Below, one piece after another: positions 12,021 through 21,755 of a stretch of DNA of 64,000 bases (position 1 is its first letter; every line of letters starts with the position of its first letter). A program made the translations under genes and the position numbers. The notes under the pieces were generated by a model. The model saw nothing but the letters and a program-made list of their open reading frames with translations. It was not told the origin of the DNA and did no database searches. Location of the stretch: positions 35,773,020 to 35,837,019 of the forward strand of contig NC_134464.1 in assembly GCF_047948215.1 (NCBI RefSeq), read 5' to 3'. This DNA comes from Lycorma delicatula. Lineage: Eukaryota; Arthropoda; Insecta; Hemiptera; Fulgoridae.

Positions 12021-12208
12021 TTTTTAGATCAATTTTATGTAATATTTGAATTAAGTTTTCTGTTTAAAAAAGAATTATATGTGTACGTGGAATGAAACTG
12101 TATCCTATCTTTCATTTGAAAGATTCTGTGTTTGAATCTCGATCAGGCAATCTTTCTTAATACCTTATAAATATTTTAAATAGCTTCTTTTAAATAGCTG
12201 TATCATAA
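12021..12208 (+). repeat. Paired dispersed repeat with SINE-like core, copy 1
   Basis: Aligns over its length to 15798-15975 at roughly 70%. The core CTTTCATTTGAAAGATTCTG then GTTTGAATCTCGATCAGGC resembles a worn SINE1 tRNA segment. The homologous flanks on both sides show it sits in a larger duplicated unit or an old SINE subfamily. It ends ACCTTATAAATATTTTAAATAG. Confidence 0.55.
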
Positions 12209-12414
12209 TGTTCCCACATCTTGAAAATAAAAATACCCATAAGAATTAAGTGATGGATTAAATTATAAGCTTTATTCAAATTCCAGGAAACTTTATCTAC
12301 ACTTTTTCCAATTTATTTTTTATATTTAATTCTGAATTACGTTGGAAAAATGTTCCCATAAATAGATCAGAAGAATTGTTTAGTTTCCAAGAAAATTAGA
12401 AAAAATAAGGTATC

Positions 12415-13370
12415 ATCCTAATATCCGTAAGGTATTGGCCTTAAATCCTTGACCAGTACGCTGTACAAGTTGATGGAACGTATGATAAACCGTGATGTAG
12501 TGTGGTACCTTGATAGAAACGTCCTAATTGCCCCCGAACAATGGGGTTTCCTCTAAGTTAGATCGGCTGTCGATCATGTAGTTTCCCTAGTATCTGTTAA
12601 TTAAAACGTCTTCCTACTTCGCCTACGCTTGGGTGTGGTATCTTTTGGTATGTAAAAGGCGTACGACACAGCTTGGAGGAGAACACTGCTAAATAAACTT
12701 CATGAATGGGGTATACAAGAAAATTTCCTCGCATTTATCAGGGGTTTCCTCAGCAGTCGTTCCTTTCGAGTTCGAGTTAGAACGATTATATCAAAACGTT
12801 TCACGCTAGAAAACGGAATACCACAGGAAAGTGTCCTAAGCGTGATCTTATTTGCGCGTGCCATAAATAGTATAACTGCGTGCGAAAACCCGTTACGTGT
12901 TCTTTATTTGTTGATAACTTTTCAATTCACGTAACATCAACAATTTTGGCTTCAAGCGAGATGTTGCTCCAAAATACAATAACCCGTTTAGAATCGTGGT
13001 GTAAAACGACTGGATTCACGTTTTCTCCGGAGAAAACGAAATTCATTCGTTTTCTCCTTTCGAGAGAAGATACTGACCCTCAAGTGTTTTTATTTGGTGA
13101 ACCAGTTGAAGCATGCATACTGGTTAGATTTTTAGGAATGTGTTGAGCTTTGAAAATATGTTGGACTTGCTGAGAGTTTTATCTAATACTCGATGGGGAA
13201 CTGATCTAGTAAGCGTGTTGCGCTTCTACCGAGCTCTAATTCGTTCCCGCTTGGACTACGGCTGTGTGGGTTATTCGTCCACTCGGTCCACAGCTTTTAG
13301 ATTGCTATATGTAGTCCATCATTCAGTTTCGTCTTCTTACAGGTGCTTTTCGTTGAAGCCCTGTGGTTAG
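12415..13370 (+). pseudogene. Jockey/I-like LINE reverse transcriptase, broken
   Basis: Translated fragments follow the order of a non-LTR reverse transcriptase: YRPIALTSCLYKLMERMI (after small shifts), then APEQWGFR, then a thumb-side segment at 12961-13140 with TITRLESWCKTTGFTFSPEK, then RSRLDYGCVGY and finally LLTGAFR..SPVVS near 13340-13370. The catalytic block (normally F/YxDD) at about 12890-12920 is damaged: the frame reads CDNFS or VDNFS. Many stops and shifts are present. The enzyme would copy LINE RNA onto nicked chromosomal DNA. The LINE continues at 13905 after a foreign insert. Confidence 0.8.
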
Positions 13371-13900
13371 TCGGGGGTATGAATTGAATATTAAGTTCAC
13401 CAAGGGAACTAGGACTAAATTTTGTTGTTGCGAATAACATTTTTGGTGGGGTTTTTATTATTCTGTTGCCTCGATTATTATGAGTCATTTACAAAATTGG
13501 CTCTGTAAATGTAGAAATAGGCGCGGAGTTTGTGCTTCCGCGAACTCGGTCAGCTAGTTCAGAGGGAAACGACGTAGGAAATTCAAGATGTCCGGATGAG
13601 GCCTGCAGCGAAGGTAAAAGCTGAGTTTAAAAATCACCGTTGCAAATGTCTACCGAGGCATTTACGTCGGTGGCATCCCAACGAGGTCTGGCATGTTACT
13701 ATGAGATGTAAAAAGTTAGAGGGCGAAAGATGATTCCCGTTAAACCCCATCAGAGCTAGGAACGAGGGTGTCTTCCCCTACGGGGTTGGGACGAAGCTCT
13801 GTGGTAAGTTTACTGGTGGAAACTGGTGATCATTCCCTTTCCAAATTATCTGCAATTACGTAGGTCGTATTAAAGTGTAATGAAATAGTCCAATCTTTGA
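13371..13900 (+). repeat. 3' UTR fragment of an R1-like LINE inserted in the LINE above
   Basis: Homologous to the 3' UTR at 17415-18245: TTTTGTTGTTGCGAATAACA, GCATTTACGTCGGTGGCAT, CCCATCAGAGCT and GTGTCTTCCCCTACGGGG. Its left edge follows the SPVVS codons of the host LINE and its right edge precedes DLIRYKEKPR, so it interrupts that reading frame. Confidence 0.65.
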
Positions 13901-13904
13901 CACA

Positions 13905-14530
13905 GTGTTCTATAACCAAGATCTGATCCGATACAAAGAAAAGCCGAGATCTACTGCTCCGCTAGGCATCAGAACTCACCGCCTTTTCTCGGCTCTAAAT
14001 ATACATTTACCTCCAGCTCTTACTGTTTCTCTATGTTATTACTGTCCTTGGCAGCCTTCTCTCATTAATTCCTGCTTTTATCTTTGTAAATGTAATATTA
14101 AAAAAAAAAACACAAATCCGGTTATCTTTCAAAACGAATTTTATAATATTATAAATAGCATGAATTATGATGTTACAGTTTACACGGACGGCTGTAGAAA
14201 CGTTAATTCTGTTGGTTGTGGTTTTGCGTTTGGCAACAGAACATACATGTTTGGCCTTCCCAGCATCACCAGTATTTTCGTTGCAGAACTGTATGCCATT
14301 AATAAGGCTTTACATACGGTTAGCCCAAAATTTCGACATGTTCTTGTTTGCTCAATTCCATGAGTGCTTTACAGACAATTGCTGACAATTATACTTCAAT
14401 TCACACATCCTGTTTTAAGATTTAGTGTATATTTCCCAAATGACTAGACGCAATACAAAAGTGAGCTTTTTGTATTGCCATATAGGAATTTCAGGCAATG
14501 GGCGCACGAACAGTGCGGCAAAAGAGGCGC
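13905..14530 (+). pseudogene. LINE C-terminal region with RNase H domain, broken
   Basis: Continues the element of 12415-13370. KPRSTAPLGIRTHRLFS is followed by an RNase H-like domain: VYTDGCRN (first catalytic Asp), GVGCGFAF-like VGCGFAFGNR, and SIFVAELYAINKALH (catalytic Glu). After stops comes GISGNGRTNSAAKEAL (about 14488-14535), the end motif of these RNase H domains, where the usual E/D-bearing GNERAD reads GNGRTN. RNase H would remove the RNA strand during integration. Position 14345-14480 contains stops, so the protein is dead. Confidence 0.8.
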
Positions 14531-14870
14531 TTTCGGGTATTTTGCCATCTTCAGGAGGGATTATAATTTATGATTGAAATATATAATAGTATAAAACTCA
14601 CATATTTAAATCATATGCACACCAGTTGATTGTCATTCTGTAAAAGTTTTGTAAAACTACGCCCGTATTATATAAATACAATACGGACAATAATACAACA
14701 TAACAGCTGCGATATTATTACAATGAAGACGTAGTAACTTTGGCTTAAGACTTTAACTTTTAAAAATGACGATCAATTATATATATAAAATCTAAATATG
14801 TAAGTTTTATACTATTATATATTTCAATCATATAATAATCCTTCCTGAAGGTGGCAGAGTAGTCGAAAGC
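14531..14870. repeat. Inverted pair of Penelope-like termini
   Basis: 14531-14630 and 14770-14870 are inverted copies sharing GCGCTTTCG, CTTCAGGA, and TGATTGAAATATATAATAGT followed by ATAAAAC. The minus-strand left arm and plus-strand right arm read CTGAAGRTGGCA..CGAAAGCGC. This resembles the CTGA..GAAA framework at the ends of Penelope-like elements. The central 140 bp is unique. The left arm abuts the LINE end. Confidence 0.55.
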
Positions 14871-15194
14871 GCTTGAGGGAATCGAATAATATATAAGTAA
14901 GCAGTTTATATATATTATACATAATAATTTATCTCTATGTTCGTTGACACATATGGTAGCTTTTGATTTCCCGTACATCGATTGTAGCAAGTTTATGTAG
15001 ACTGTGTTTATTCCCTGGTTATGCAATGCAGTTATAATGGCTTTCTTAGTTACCGAATCAAGTTCCTTTTTGTAGTTTTTATATATTTATATAAAATAAT
15101 GTAAAATCATCTCTTGCATAATATGTGTGTGTGTGTGTAGTAGAAATTGATTAACTTATGTAAATTATTATTTAAATTGAATTATATTATATTT
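14871..15194. other. No gene recognised
   Basis: AT-rich. A short (GT)8 lies at 15124-15139. Confidence 0.4.
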
Positions 15195-15240
15195 TTTTGT
15201 AATAGCGCTCTTTCGATCACTAATGATCCATCATCAGTTA
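15195..15240 (-). ncRNA. Hammerhead-ribozyme-like motif
   Basis: The minus strand reads CTGATGA (15237-15231), TG, a 5-bp stem GATCA/TGATC with a 4-nt loop, then GAAA (15214-15211), then GAGCGCTATTAC. CTGATGA and GAAA around stem II are the conserved hammerhead core, and Penelope-like elements often carry such ribozymes with very short stem III. The self-complementary AGCGCT could pair between two RNAs. Two unpaired bases before stem II and no verified cleavage triplet make activity doubtful. Confidence 0.35.
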
Positions 15241-15797
15241 ATACAAAATAATATTTGCTCTAATGTTGTTGTATAGCATGGTCATATAAAAAATTTCTTA
15301 TAAATCAACTTGCTAGTACTTGAGTTATTTGAATTTTTTACTACTAGTATTAAGGCTGTTGACAGTTGTACCAACTTACTGTTTAAATTTATTTTTTATT
15401 TTAAAAATATAATAATGTTTATTTATATATCCTCTGTTTATAGTTTTCCTTCTACTCATCTTATTTTCTACAGCTGCCGTTCGTATACATTTTCTTCTTA
15501 ACCAGTGTTTTTCCAGTTTTTAAAAAATATTTTTCGTTTTCCAGCTCTGCTTACCACTTCTTCATTATTTAATTTATCTATGCTTTTATTAATTTACATT
15601 TTTTACGCATTCATATTCATATTTCTAGTCTTTTTACGCCCATTATTAAAGTTCATGTTTCTTCTCAGTACAATGTCACACTCCATATTTTCCTGGTGTT
15701 GTTCCAGATGTCTTCATAGAAGGGCTTATCCAATAATTTGTTTTATTTTCAAAAGTTGTTTTTTTAATTCTTTTGTATATGTGTGATTATACGTTTG
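15241..15797. other. No gene recognised
   Basis: T-rich on the plus strand. The open frames here are poly-Phe/Leu/Ile and reflect composition. Confidence 0.4.
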
Positions 15798-15975
15798 TTT
15801 TTAAATCAATTACATCTAATACTTGAATTAATGTTTCTGTATAAAAAAATATTATAAATATACTTGGAATAATAATAGTATCTCATGTTTATTATTTGAA
15901 AAATTCTGGGTTTGAATCTCAATCAGGCGTATGTTTTTAATACCTTATAATATTCATTTCTCGTAAATAGCTGTA
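15798..15975 (+). repeat. Paired dispersed repeat with SINE-like core, copy 2
   Basis: Partner of 12021-12208. The core is GGGTTTGAATCTCAATCAGG then TTAATACCTTATAAT and AAATAGCTGTAAT. Slightly better B-box match than copy 1. Confidence 0.55.
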
Positions 15976-16591
15976 ATTGGGTGTAACCCAATAGCTGAAA
16001 GGTTATACATAAAAGATAATAAATACTGATTGTGTATCCTTATTTTTAATCTTTGTTTGAACTGTTACAATTTTCTTTTCTAAATAATATTAATATTTTA
16101 GATCTATTTATAAAACTGGGATATATATTGAGAAAGTACAATTAAAGGTTTAAGATAAATAATAGGTTAGATAACAACAGTATTAATCTTTCTTTACATT
16201 TCGCCCACGTTCAAAAGGTTTCTTTGAAGTGGTTTGTTTTCGAGTGATGTATGTGCGTGATTTTAAACTTATGGGTATGTAAGTGCGTGTATGGTAATGT
16301 ATTTTTATTTTAGTGTATTAACTTTCTATATTTTTCATTTTTGTCTATCAATAGGTAATTATATTGTACAGTTAAGTCTTTTATTTATCTGTGTATAGAA
16401 AGTAAATGTTACGGATATATGTAATCATGATATGACATAAACGTTATCTCAAATTGCTATTAAGACGCTCTCTTTTAAAATATATATTAATGGTATGTCA
16501 TCAATTATCATAAGTAATCGTACGTTTCATATTTTATAAAATGAACATTTTTGATATGTATTTATAAATCACATACTATATTTCTTTATTT

Positions 16592-16635
<44 letters not shown>

Positions 16636-17261
16636 ACGTTATAAAACATATATCTCTTAGTTAAATATTAAGATAAAAAAAATAAAATACTCAAAAATTT
16701 GAAAATTTATTTTAATTATTTTACATTTAGAAAGAATAGATAATTCACAAGAAACACTGATAACACATTACACCAATGATATTATGACCTTTGCTAAAGA
16801 AAAAAGATTAGTAATTTATTTGGAAAATAAATAATTATACACTTACATCAAATCAGACAACAGAATTACTTTTGCGTTACACAGCACAATACTTCGGCTT
16901 ACAAGAAAGGACCTTATTAAATTAGATTGCTTCAATTACTATTGTAATAAATTATCTAATGATCTGAATGATTTTATGACCAATTTATTTAATATTAAAT
17001 TAAAAAGATTTCCTTTTATAGAAACAATATAACGTTTTAGATAGCATTAATTAGATAAGGTAGAATTTTTTACATCCTAATTTTTAACATTTATATTCAG
17101 ATATTAAGTATTAACGCCCTCAAATATTTTTGTTTTCTTTTTCCGAACCTACTTAATTATTTAGCATCTTAAAATTTCACCTCTATTACTTCATATATGA
17201 TTATTTTTATATGTAAAATATAAACTATTACAATTTTTTAAATTATTAATTCTGCTCAGGA
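15976..17261. other. No gene recognised; contains a (GT)n tract
   Basis: AT-rich. 16594-16634 is a perfect (GT)n of about 41 bp. Nothing coding was seen. Confidence 0.5.
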
Positions 17262-17414
17262 TTGTATTTAGAGTGTAGAGCCATTGATGATGTTCGCCAT
17301 GTCTTATATGTCTGCCCCAGGTACGAAGCTGAACGTACCAAAGTAGCTAGAGAGCTTGCGAGGATCAATTGTGATTTTCATCTAATTGGAAAACCGAAAG
17401 GGAATGGAAGATAG
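17262..17414 (+). pseudogene. R1-like LINE, C-terminal end of ORF2
   Basis: An open frame of about 50 codons reads ECRAIDDVRHVLYVCPRYEA and ends at TAG 17412-17414. A Cys..His..Cys knuckle just before the end of the protein, followed by CPRYEXER, is typical of the R1 group of non-LTR retrotransposons. The first Cys of the usual CxxC pair is replaced (YLEC). The RT and endonuclease are absent, so this is a 5'-truncated copy. Confidence 0.75.
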
Positions 17415-18245
17415 TTACTGATAATTAGATTCTTAGCCCTACGGAGGATGGCTGAGGAGGACTGATGTTATAGATGCACACGTAGAAAGCAGCCCGGTTG
17501 GCTTGGGCCCGTCTTGTTGCTTATTTCACCAAGAGAGGCGTTTTTGCATCGAGCTCCGGTTAGCTGAGATATTCGCTGTTAGGATGAGAATGGATGTGTG
17601 GGGACGGTGGTGCGGTATGGGGAGGGTGTAGGCATTGAATTCGTTCCCGAAAACGGACCAGAGCAGAGAGAAGTATATTTTCATTAGAGGCTTATTATAT
17701 TTGTGAACCTGTTTCATGGGTTCTTAAGTAAATCAAGAAGACTTTGAGTAAATTGAATTGTAGGACGAAATTGTCGTTGTTGCGAACAACACTTGTTTAG
17801 TTGGTATGAATATAATGTATTTGGTATTTAAAAACTAAACGAAGTAATGATTTGAGTGCATAGTCTAATTGAAGTTAAATATAGGAAGAGGTTTTGTGTG
17901 AAACCTTCGGTGATAAAGGGAGACGCGGGGATCGCGCGCTTCCACGAATCAGTTAATTTGATAGTTGAGGGTTGTATGTTATGGTAGGTAGTCGTGTGGT
18001 AGGAAGAGGAACTACGAAGGCAATAGTAGGTAGTGAAAGTACACTGATGGAAATGACTGCAGGCATTTACATCGGTGGCATTCTGATAGAGGCCAAACTG
18101 ATGATTTTTATGTGTAATCAGGTTTAGACGATTGTTATCGGGTCTAAAAGACGACCTCCGGTAAAGCCCATCAGGACTCTGAATGGAGGGGGAGTGACCG
18201 GGATCGTCACAAGGCAGGTGTCTTCTCCTACGGGGATTGGATAAA
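17415..18245 (+). repeat. R1-like LINE 3' UTR (reference copy)
   Basis: Follows the C-terminal fragment. Blocks found in other copies: ATTAGAGGCTTATTATATTT, GTTGTTGCGAACAACACTTG, GAAACCTTCGGTGATAAAGG, GATCGCGCGCTTCCACGAAT, GCATTTACATCGGTGGCATT, CCGGTAAAGCCCATCAGGAC and CTTCTCCTACGGGGATTGG at the end. Copies: 13371-13900, 28498-28700 and, inverted, 38395-39030. Confidence 0.75.
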
Positions 18246-18434
18246 TATTATTTTAATTAAGTTTTTCTATTTTTTCCAAGAGTTTTTCACTAAATACTCC
18301 AACAGTTCATTTTTTTTTTAATCTGTAGAACATTATTCTAACCGTTCTTGATTTCAAATATTTATAATATTTAGCAACTAGAGATTAATTATAGATTATA
18401 AATTTGCTAGTATCAAGTACAGATTTAGGAATTT
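18246..18434. other. Short AT-rich spacer
   Basis: No feature was noticed between the LINE end and the mariner fragment. Confidence 0.4.
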
Positions 18435-18635
18435 GCTCCATCCGATATTCACCTCTTTGCTCACATGAAACCCTGGCTAGGAGGACAACATTTTGGGACA
18501 GACAACGATCTGCAGACCAGCGTAGAAACATGGCTGAAAACACAAGCGGCTCCGTTCTATGACGAGGGTATTGAAAGGTTGGTACCACGCTACGACAAAT
18601 GTCTAAATCGGAGTGGCGACTATGTAGAGAAATAG
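18435..18635 (+). pseudogene. Mariner transposase C-terminus, fragment A
   Basis: Open frame of about 66 codons from APSDIHLFAHMKPWLGG to LVPRYDKCLNRSGDYVEK and TAG at 18633-18635. APSD carries the last catalytic Asp of the mariner DD34D triad, and the family's C-terminus is YDKCLxxxGDYVEK. The first two catalytic positions are missing. A mariner transposase cuts at its inverted repeats and inserts at TA. The 3' terminal repeat follows at 18680-18727 (CACTGTGGTTTTAATTTCAT then CGGACCTTGAAA). Confidence 0.85.
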
Positions 18636-18679
18636 CGTAACTATGTAAGTTCTTCTTATAAATACAAAATTTTTTTTAT

Positions 18680-18727
18680 TTTCACTGTGGTTTTAATTTC
18701 ATGACCAATCGGACCTTGAAAAAAATA
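18680..18727 (+). repeat. Mariner 3' terminal repeat A
   Basis: CACTGTGGTTTTAATTTCAT then GACCAATCGGACCTTGAAAA. Repeated at about 19928-19972 and, inverted, at about 19398-19437. It borders the minisatellite on its right. Confidence 0.75.
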
Positions 18728-18732
18728 ACCCT

Positions 18733-19386
18733 CCCCTAATTCTTATCATTATCAGGAACAAAATTCCACCCAATCGTATTTTTTGTTTTTTAACCATACA
18801 TAAGCTGAACGAAATTCTAACCAATCTTTGTTTTTTAACCAATCATAAGATGAAAGTAATTCTTATCATTATCAGGCACGAAATTCCAACCAATCGAATT
18901 CGTTGTTTTCTAACCAATCATTAGGTGAGTGTAATTCTTATCATTATCGAGCACAAAATTCCAACCAATCGTATTCTTTGTTTTTTAACCAATCATAATG
19001 TGAGGTAATTCTTATCATTATCAGGTACGCAATTCCAACCAATCTTATTCGTTGTTTTTTAACCAATCATAAGGTAATAATAATTCTTACCATTATTGGG
19101 CACAAAATTCCAACCAATCGTATTCATTGTTTTTTAACCAATCATAAGTTGAGAGTAATTCTTATCATAATCGGGCACAAAATTCCAACTAATCGTATAC
19201 TTGTTTTTAAACCAATCATAAGGTGAGATAATTCTTATCATCATCATCATGAACGAAATTCCAACCAATCGTATTCGTTGTTTTTTAACCAATCATAAGG
19301 TGAGAGTAAATCTTATTATCAGACACAAAATTCCAACCAATCGTATTCGTTGTTTTTTAACCAATCACAAGGTGAGAGTACGAGGA
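18733..19386. repeat. 75-bp CCAAT-box minisatellite
   Basis: About nine tandem units. The ATTCC(A)ACCAATC marker occurs at about 18763, 18814, 18883, 18958, 19032, 19106, 19182, 19258 and 19329. Spacing is 74-76 bp, except shortened early units (51 and 69) and the last (71). Each unit carries AATTCTTATCATTATC, AAATTCCAACCAATCGTATT, and GTTTTTTAACCAATCATAAG, so two CCAAT boxes per unit. The array lies exactly between two inverted mariner 3' ends. Coding is unlikely. Confidence 0.92.
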
Positions 19387-19703
19387 ATTTTTTTTTTCAA
19401 GGTCCGATCGAACACGAAATTAAAACCACAGTGAAAATATTTTTTTTTTTTGGTACATGTACTTACATAGTTAGAGATGTCTGTGCCAATATGTTATCCT
19501 CCTAGCCAGCGTTTAATGTGTGCAAAAAGGTGAAAATCGGATGGAGCTAAGTCCGTGCTGTATGGTGGGTGATCGAACACTACCCCACGAAAACACTGCA
19601 GGAGCTTCTTTGTTACAGCTGCAGTGTGCGGCCGAGGATTGTCATCGAGCAAGACAATGCCTGATGACAACATTCCTCTCCGCTTATTCTTGTTTGATTA
19701 AGA
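19387..19703 (-). pseudogene. Mariner transposase, fragment B (inverted)
   Basis: Minus-strand frame with LDDNPRPHTAAVTKKLLQ (second catalytic Asp) and STDLAPSDFHLFAHIKRWL (third catalytic Asp), then GTDISNY. The C-terminal coding that fragment A has is deleted and the frame jumps to the 3' UTR and terminal repeat (about 19398-19450). It meets fragment C head to head at about 19703, with a small hairpin CTTATTCTT/AAGAATAAG at the junction. Confidence 0.85.
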
Positions 19704-19980
19704 ATAAGCCGAGGATGAAACGCTGGCTTGAAGGACAGCATTTTGGCACAGACATTTAGCTGCCGACCAGCGTAGAAACATGGCTGAAAACACAGGCGGC
19801 TCCATTCTATGACGAGGGTATTGGGAAGTTGGTACCACGGTACAACAAATGTCTAAATCGGAGTGGCGACTATAGAGAGAAATAGCGTAACTATGTAAGT
19901 ACTTCTTACAAAAAAAATTTTTATTTTCACTGTGGTTTTAATTTCGTGACCGATCGGACCTTGAAAAAAATAACCTTCGT
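19704..19980 (+). pseudogene. Mariner transposase C-terminus, fragment C
   Basis: RMKRWLEGQHFGTDI, a stop, then TSVETWLKTQAAPFYDEGIG to KCLNRSGDYREK and TAG at 19883-19885. Closely matches fragment A, with one stop and Val-to-Arg near the end. The 3' terminal repeat lies at 19928-19972. Confidence 0.85.
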
Positions 19981-20969
19981 ACGTATTTAGAGTTAATTCA
20001 TTCAATAATGAGATGAAATTAAAAAAAAAAAAACATTAATTAAGTTAAAAAAAAAAATTACAAAGAATTACAGGGGCTATAATTTTGTGTCAAATTAATG
20101 TAACGTTAGATTATAAACGTTAATTTGATTATCTGTATTAAGTAACCTCGGAAGTACCGATAAGATAATCCATCTAAATGTTCTGGCTAAGAGCTGGGTT
20201 CTATTTCTTCTTGAACTATGCACATCACTTTGTCTTACAAATTACTATATTTATATTCTAATCAAACTTTTTCAAAATTGTATGGGTTTTATCATTTTTT
20301 GCTTCAATGTTTTAAAGAATTTCTTTATAACCGTGTTTTATCTTAATAGCAGAAATGAGAATAAAAATTTTCGCTGGCCGCATCTTAAAAACAAAGTGTT
20401 TACGAATTCATGTTTATATGAACTTTTTTTGTTATATTAATTACTATAAAAATTAGCAAGAACCTCCTAGAACTTACAGTATAAGCATTATGATTATGCA
20501 TAGATGACGGAAAACAGTTTCTGATGGAAACAGAGAAAGTAATGGATGATATTTCAGATAACGTTTAATCAAAAGTTACTTTTAATAACTTAGGATTTTT
20601 TTTTTATTTTTACAAATTTTATGTATATATAATATATATAAATATATATATATATATTTTTTTTTTACTGTTTCTTCTGATAATTCTTAATTTATACAAT
20701 AACAAAAAAAAAAAAGAAAGGCGCATTAAAGTATGTTATAAAATTAACATACTCGTATAATTAATTTTTGATGTATAAAATTTTAAAAGAGAAGCTTTAA
20801 AATTCCCAAAAGTTTTTATGTAAGTACTTGTTTTTATTAATATACAAATTAGCTTAAACATTTACCAAGTCGTTCATCGTTTATGGAATAAAGTAAACCA
20901 ATATCGATTTTAAATAATTAATTTTTTTCGCTTCAATACATTGTATAAATAACTTCTTTCCAGATAAAA
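19981..20969. other. No gene recognised
   Basis: AT-rich. An imperfect (AT)n lies at about 20625-20660 followed by a T run. Nothing coding was seen. Confidence 0.4.
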
Positions 20970-21110
20970 AGAATTGCTCGTTTTTTACACGACTGCCTAC
21001 AAAGGAGTGTAATGTATTTAGGGTGTATGTATGTTCTAGTTCCATCGTAGCAGCTTTTAGCGGCTGAATTGATTTAGATGTTGGAATCCTTACGTTAACC
21101 GGGGGTGTCA
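20970..21110 (+). repeat. Dispersed repeat RC, copy 1
   Basis: Matches the reverse complement of 50955-51125 at about three quarters identity: TAATGTATTTAGGGTGTATG, GTAGCAGCTTTTAGCGGCTGA, TTGGAATCCTTACGTTAACC. The element is of unknown class. Confidence 0.65.
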
Positions 21111-21755
21111 TAGGCTATATGTATATATATTGTGAGTCCCACGAAGAGGTATATGCATTTGATTTAATATCACTCGCCCATTCTCCCAACGAATCTATTG
21201 AAACTTTACAGACCGTTTAACGAAGGTTCTAAACATGTCGATTGAAAATTTTAAACTTTATAGAAACAAAATGGCAGCTTTCAAATAAGAACATCAATGT
21301 CAAATAAACCAATTTTTTTATTCATTACAAAATAGCTGGTAAAAATGATTAAAAACAGATTATAATTTGAACTAGGATCATTGAAGACAGTTAGTCATGG
21401 TTATGACTAATTACACTGCTCAACAATGAAAATGTTTCGGACCTAAAAATAGCTTATTCTTATGTATTTATATCTGCTGAATTCTAAAATCACCATAAAA
21501 ATGACCGATTAGCTCTTAGTTTGGAGATACGATGACATGTCATTTTTTACGCGATCTACATTTTTAGTTTGCGGGTAATTTTGTTTTTAGAGTTGTCACG
21601 CCTGGTAAATGACAAAACACAGTTCTCCAGCTGTTTGTAGGTTATTAACATTATTATTGTTGCTATGACTGTGAGTTTAATATTGTTTGTGTTGTAATCA
21701 ATGCAGAATTTCTGGTTTTCGAGTTCTTTTGAAGTGAAAAATTTGTTAAATAAAA

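Noticed and set aside
15310..15786. Two adjoining hydrophobic open frames
   Set aside because: T-rich sequence gives runs of Phe, Leu and Ile. No start context, domain or homologue was recognised.
19249..19434. Repeat protein encoded by the minisatellite
   Set aside because: Unit length of 74-76 bp is not a multiple of three throughout, and the other units contain stops.
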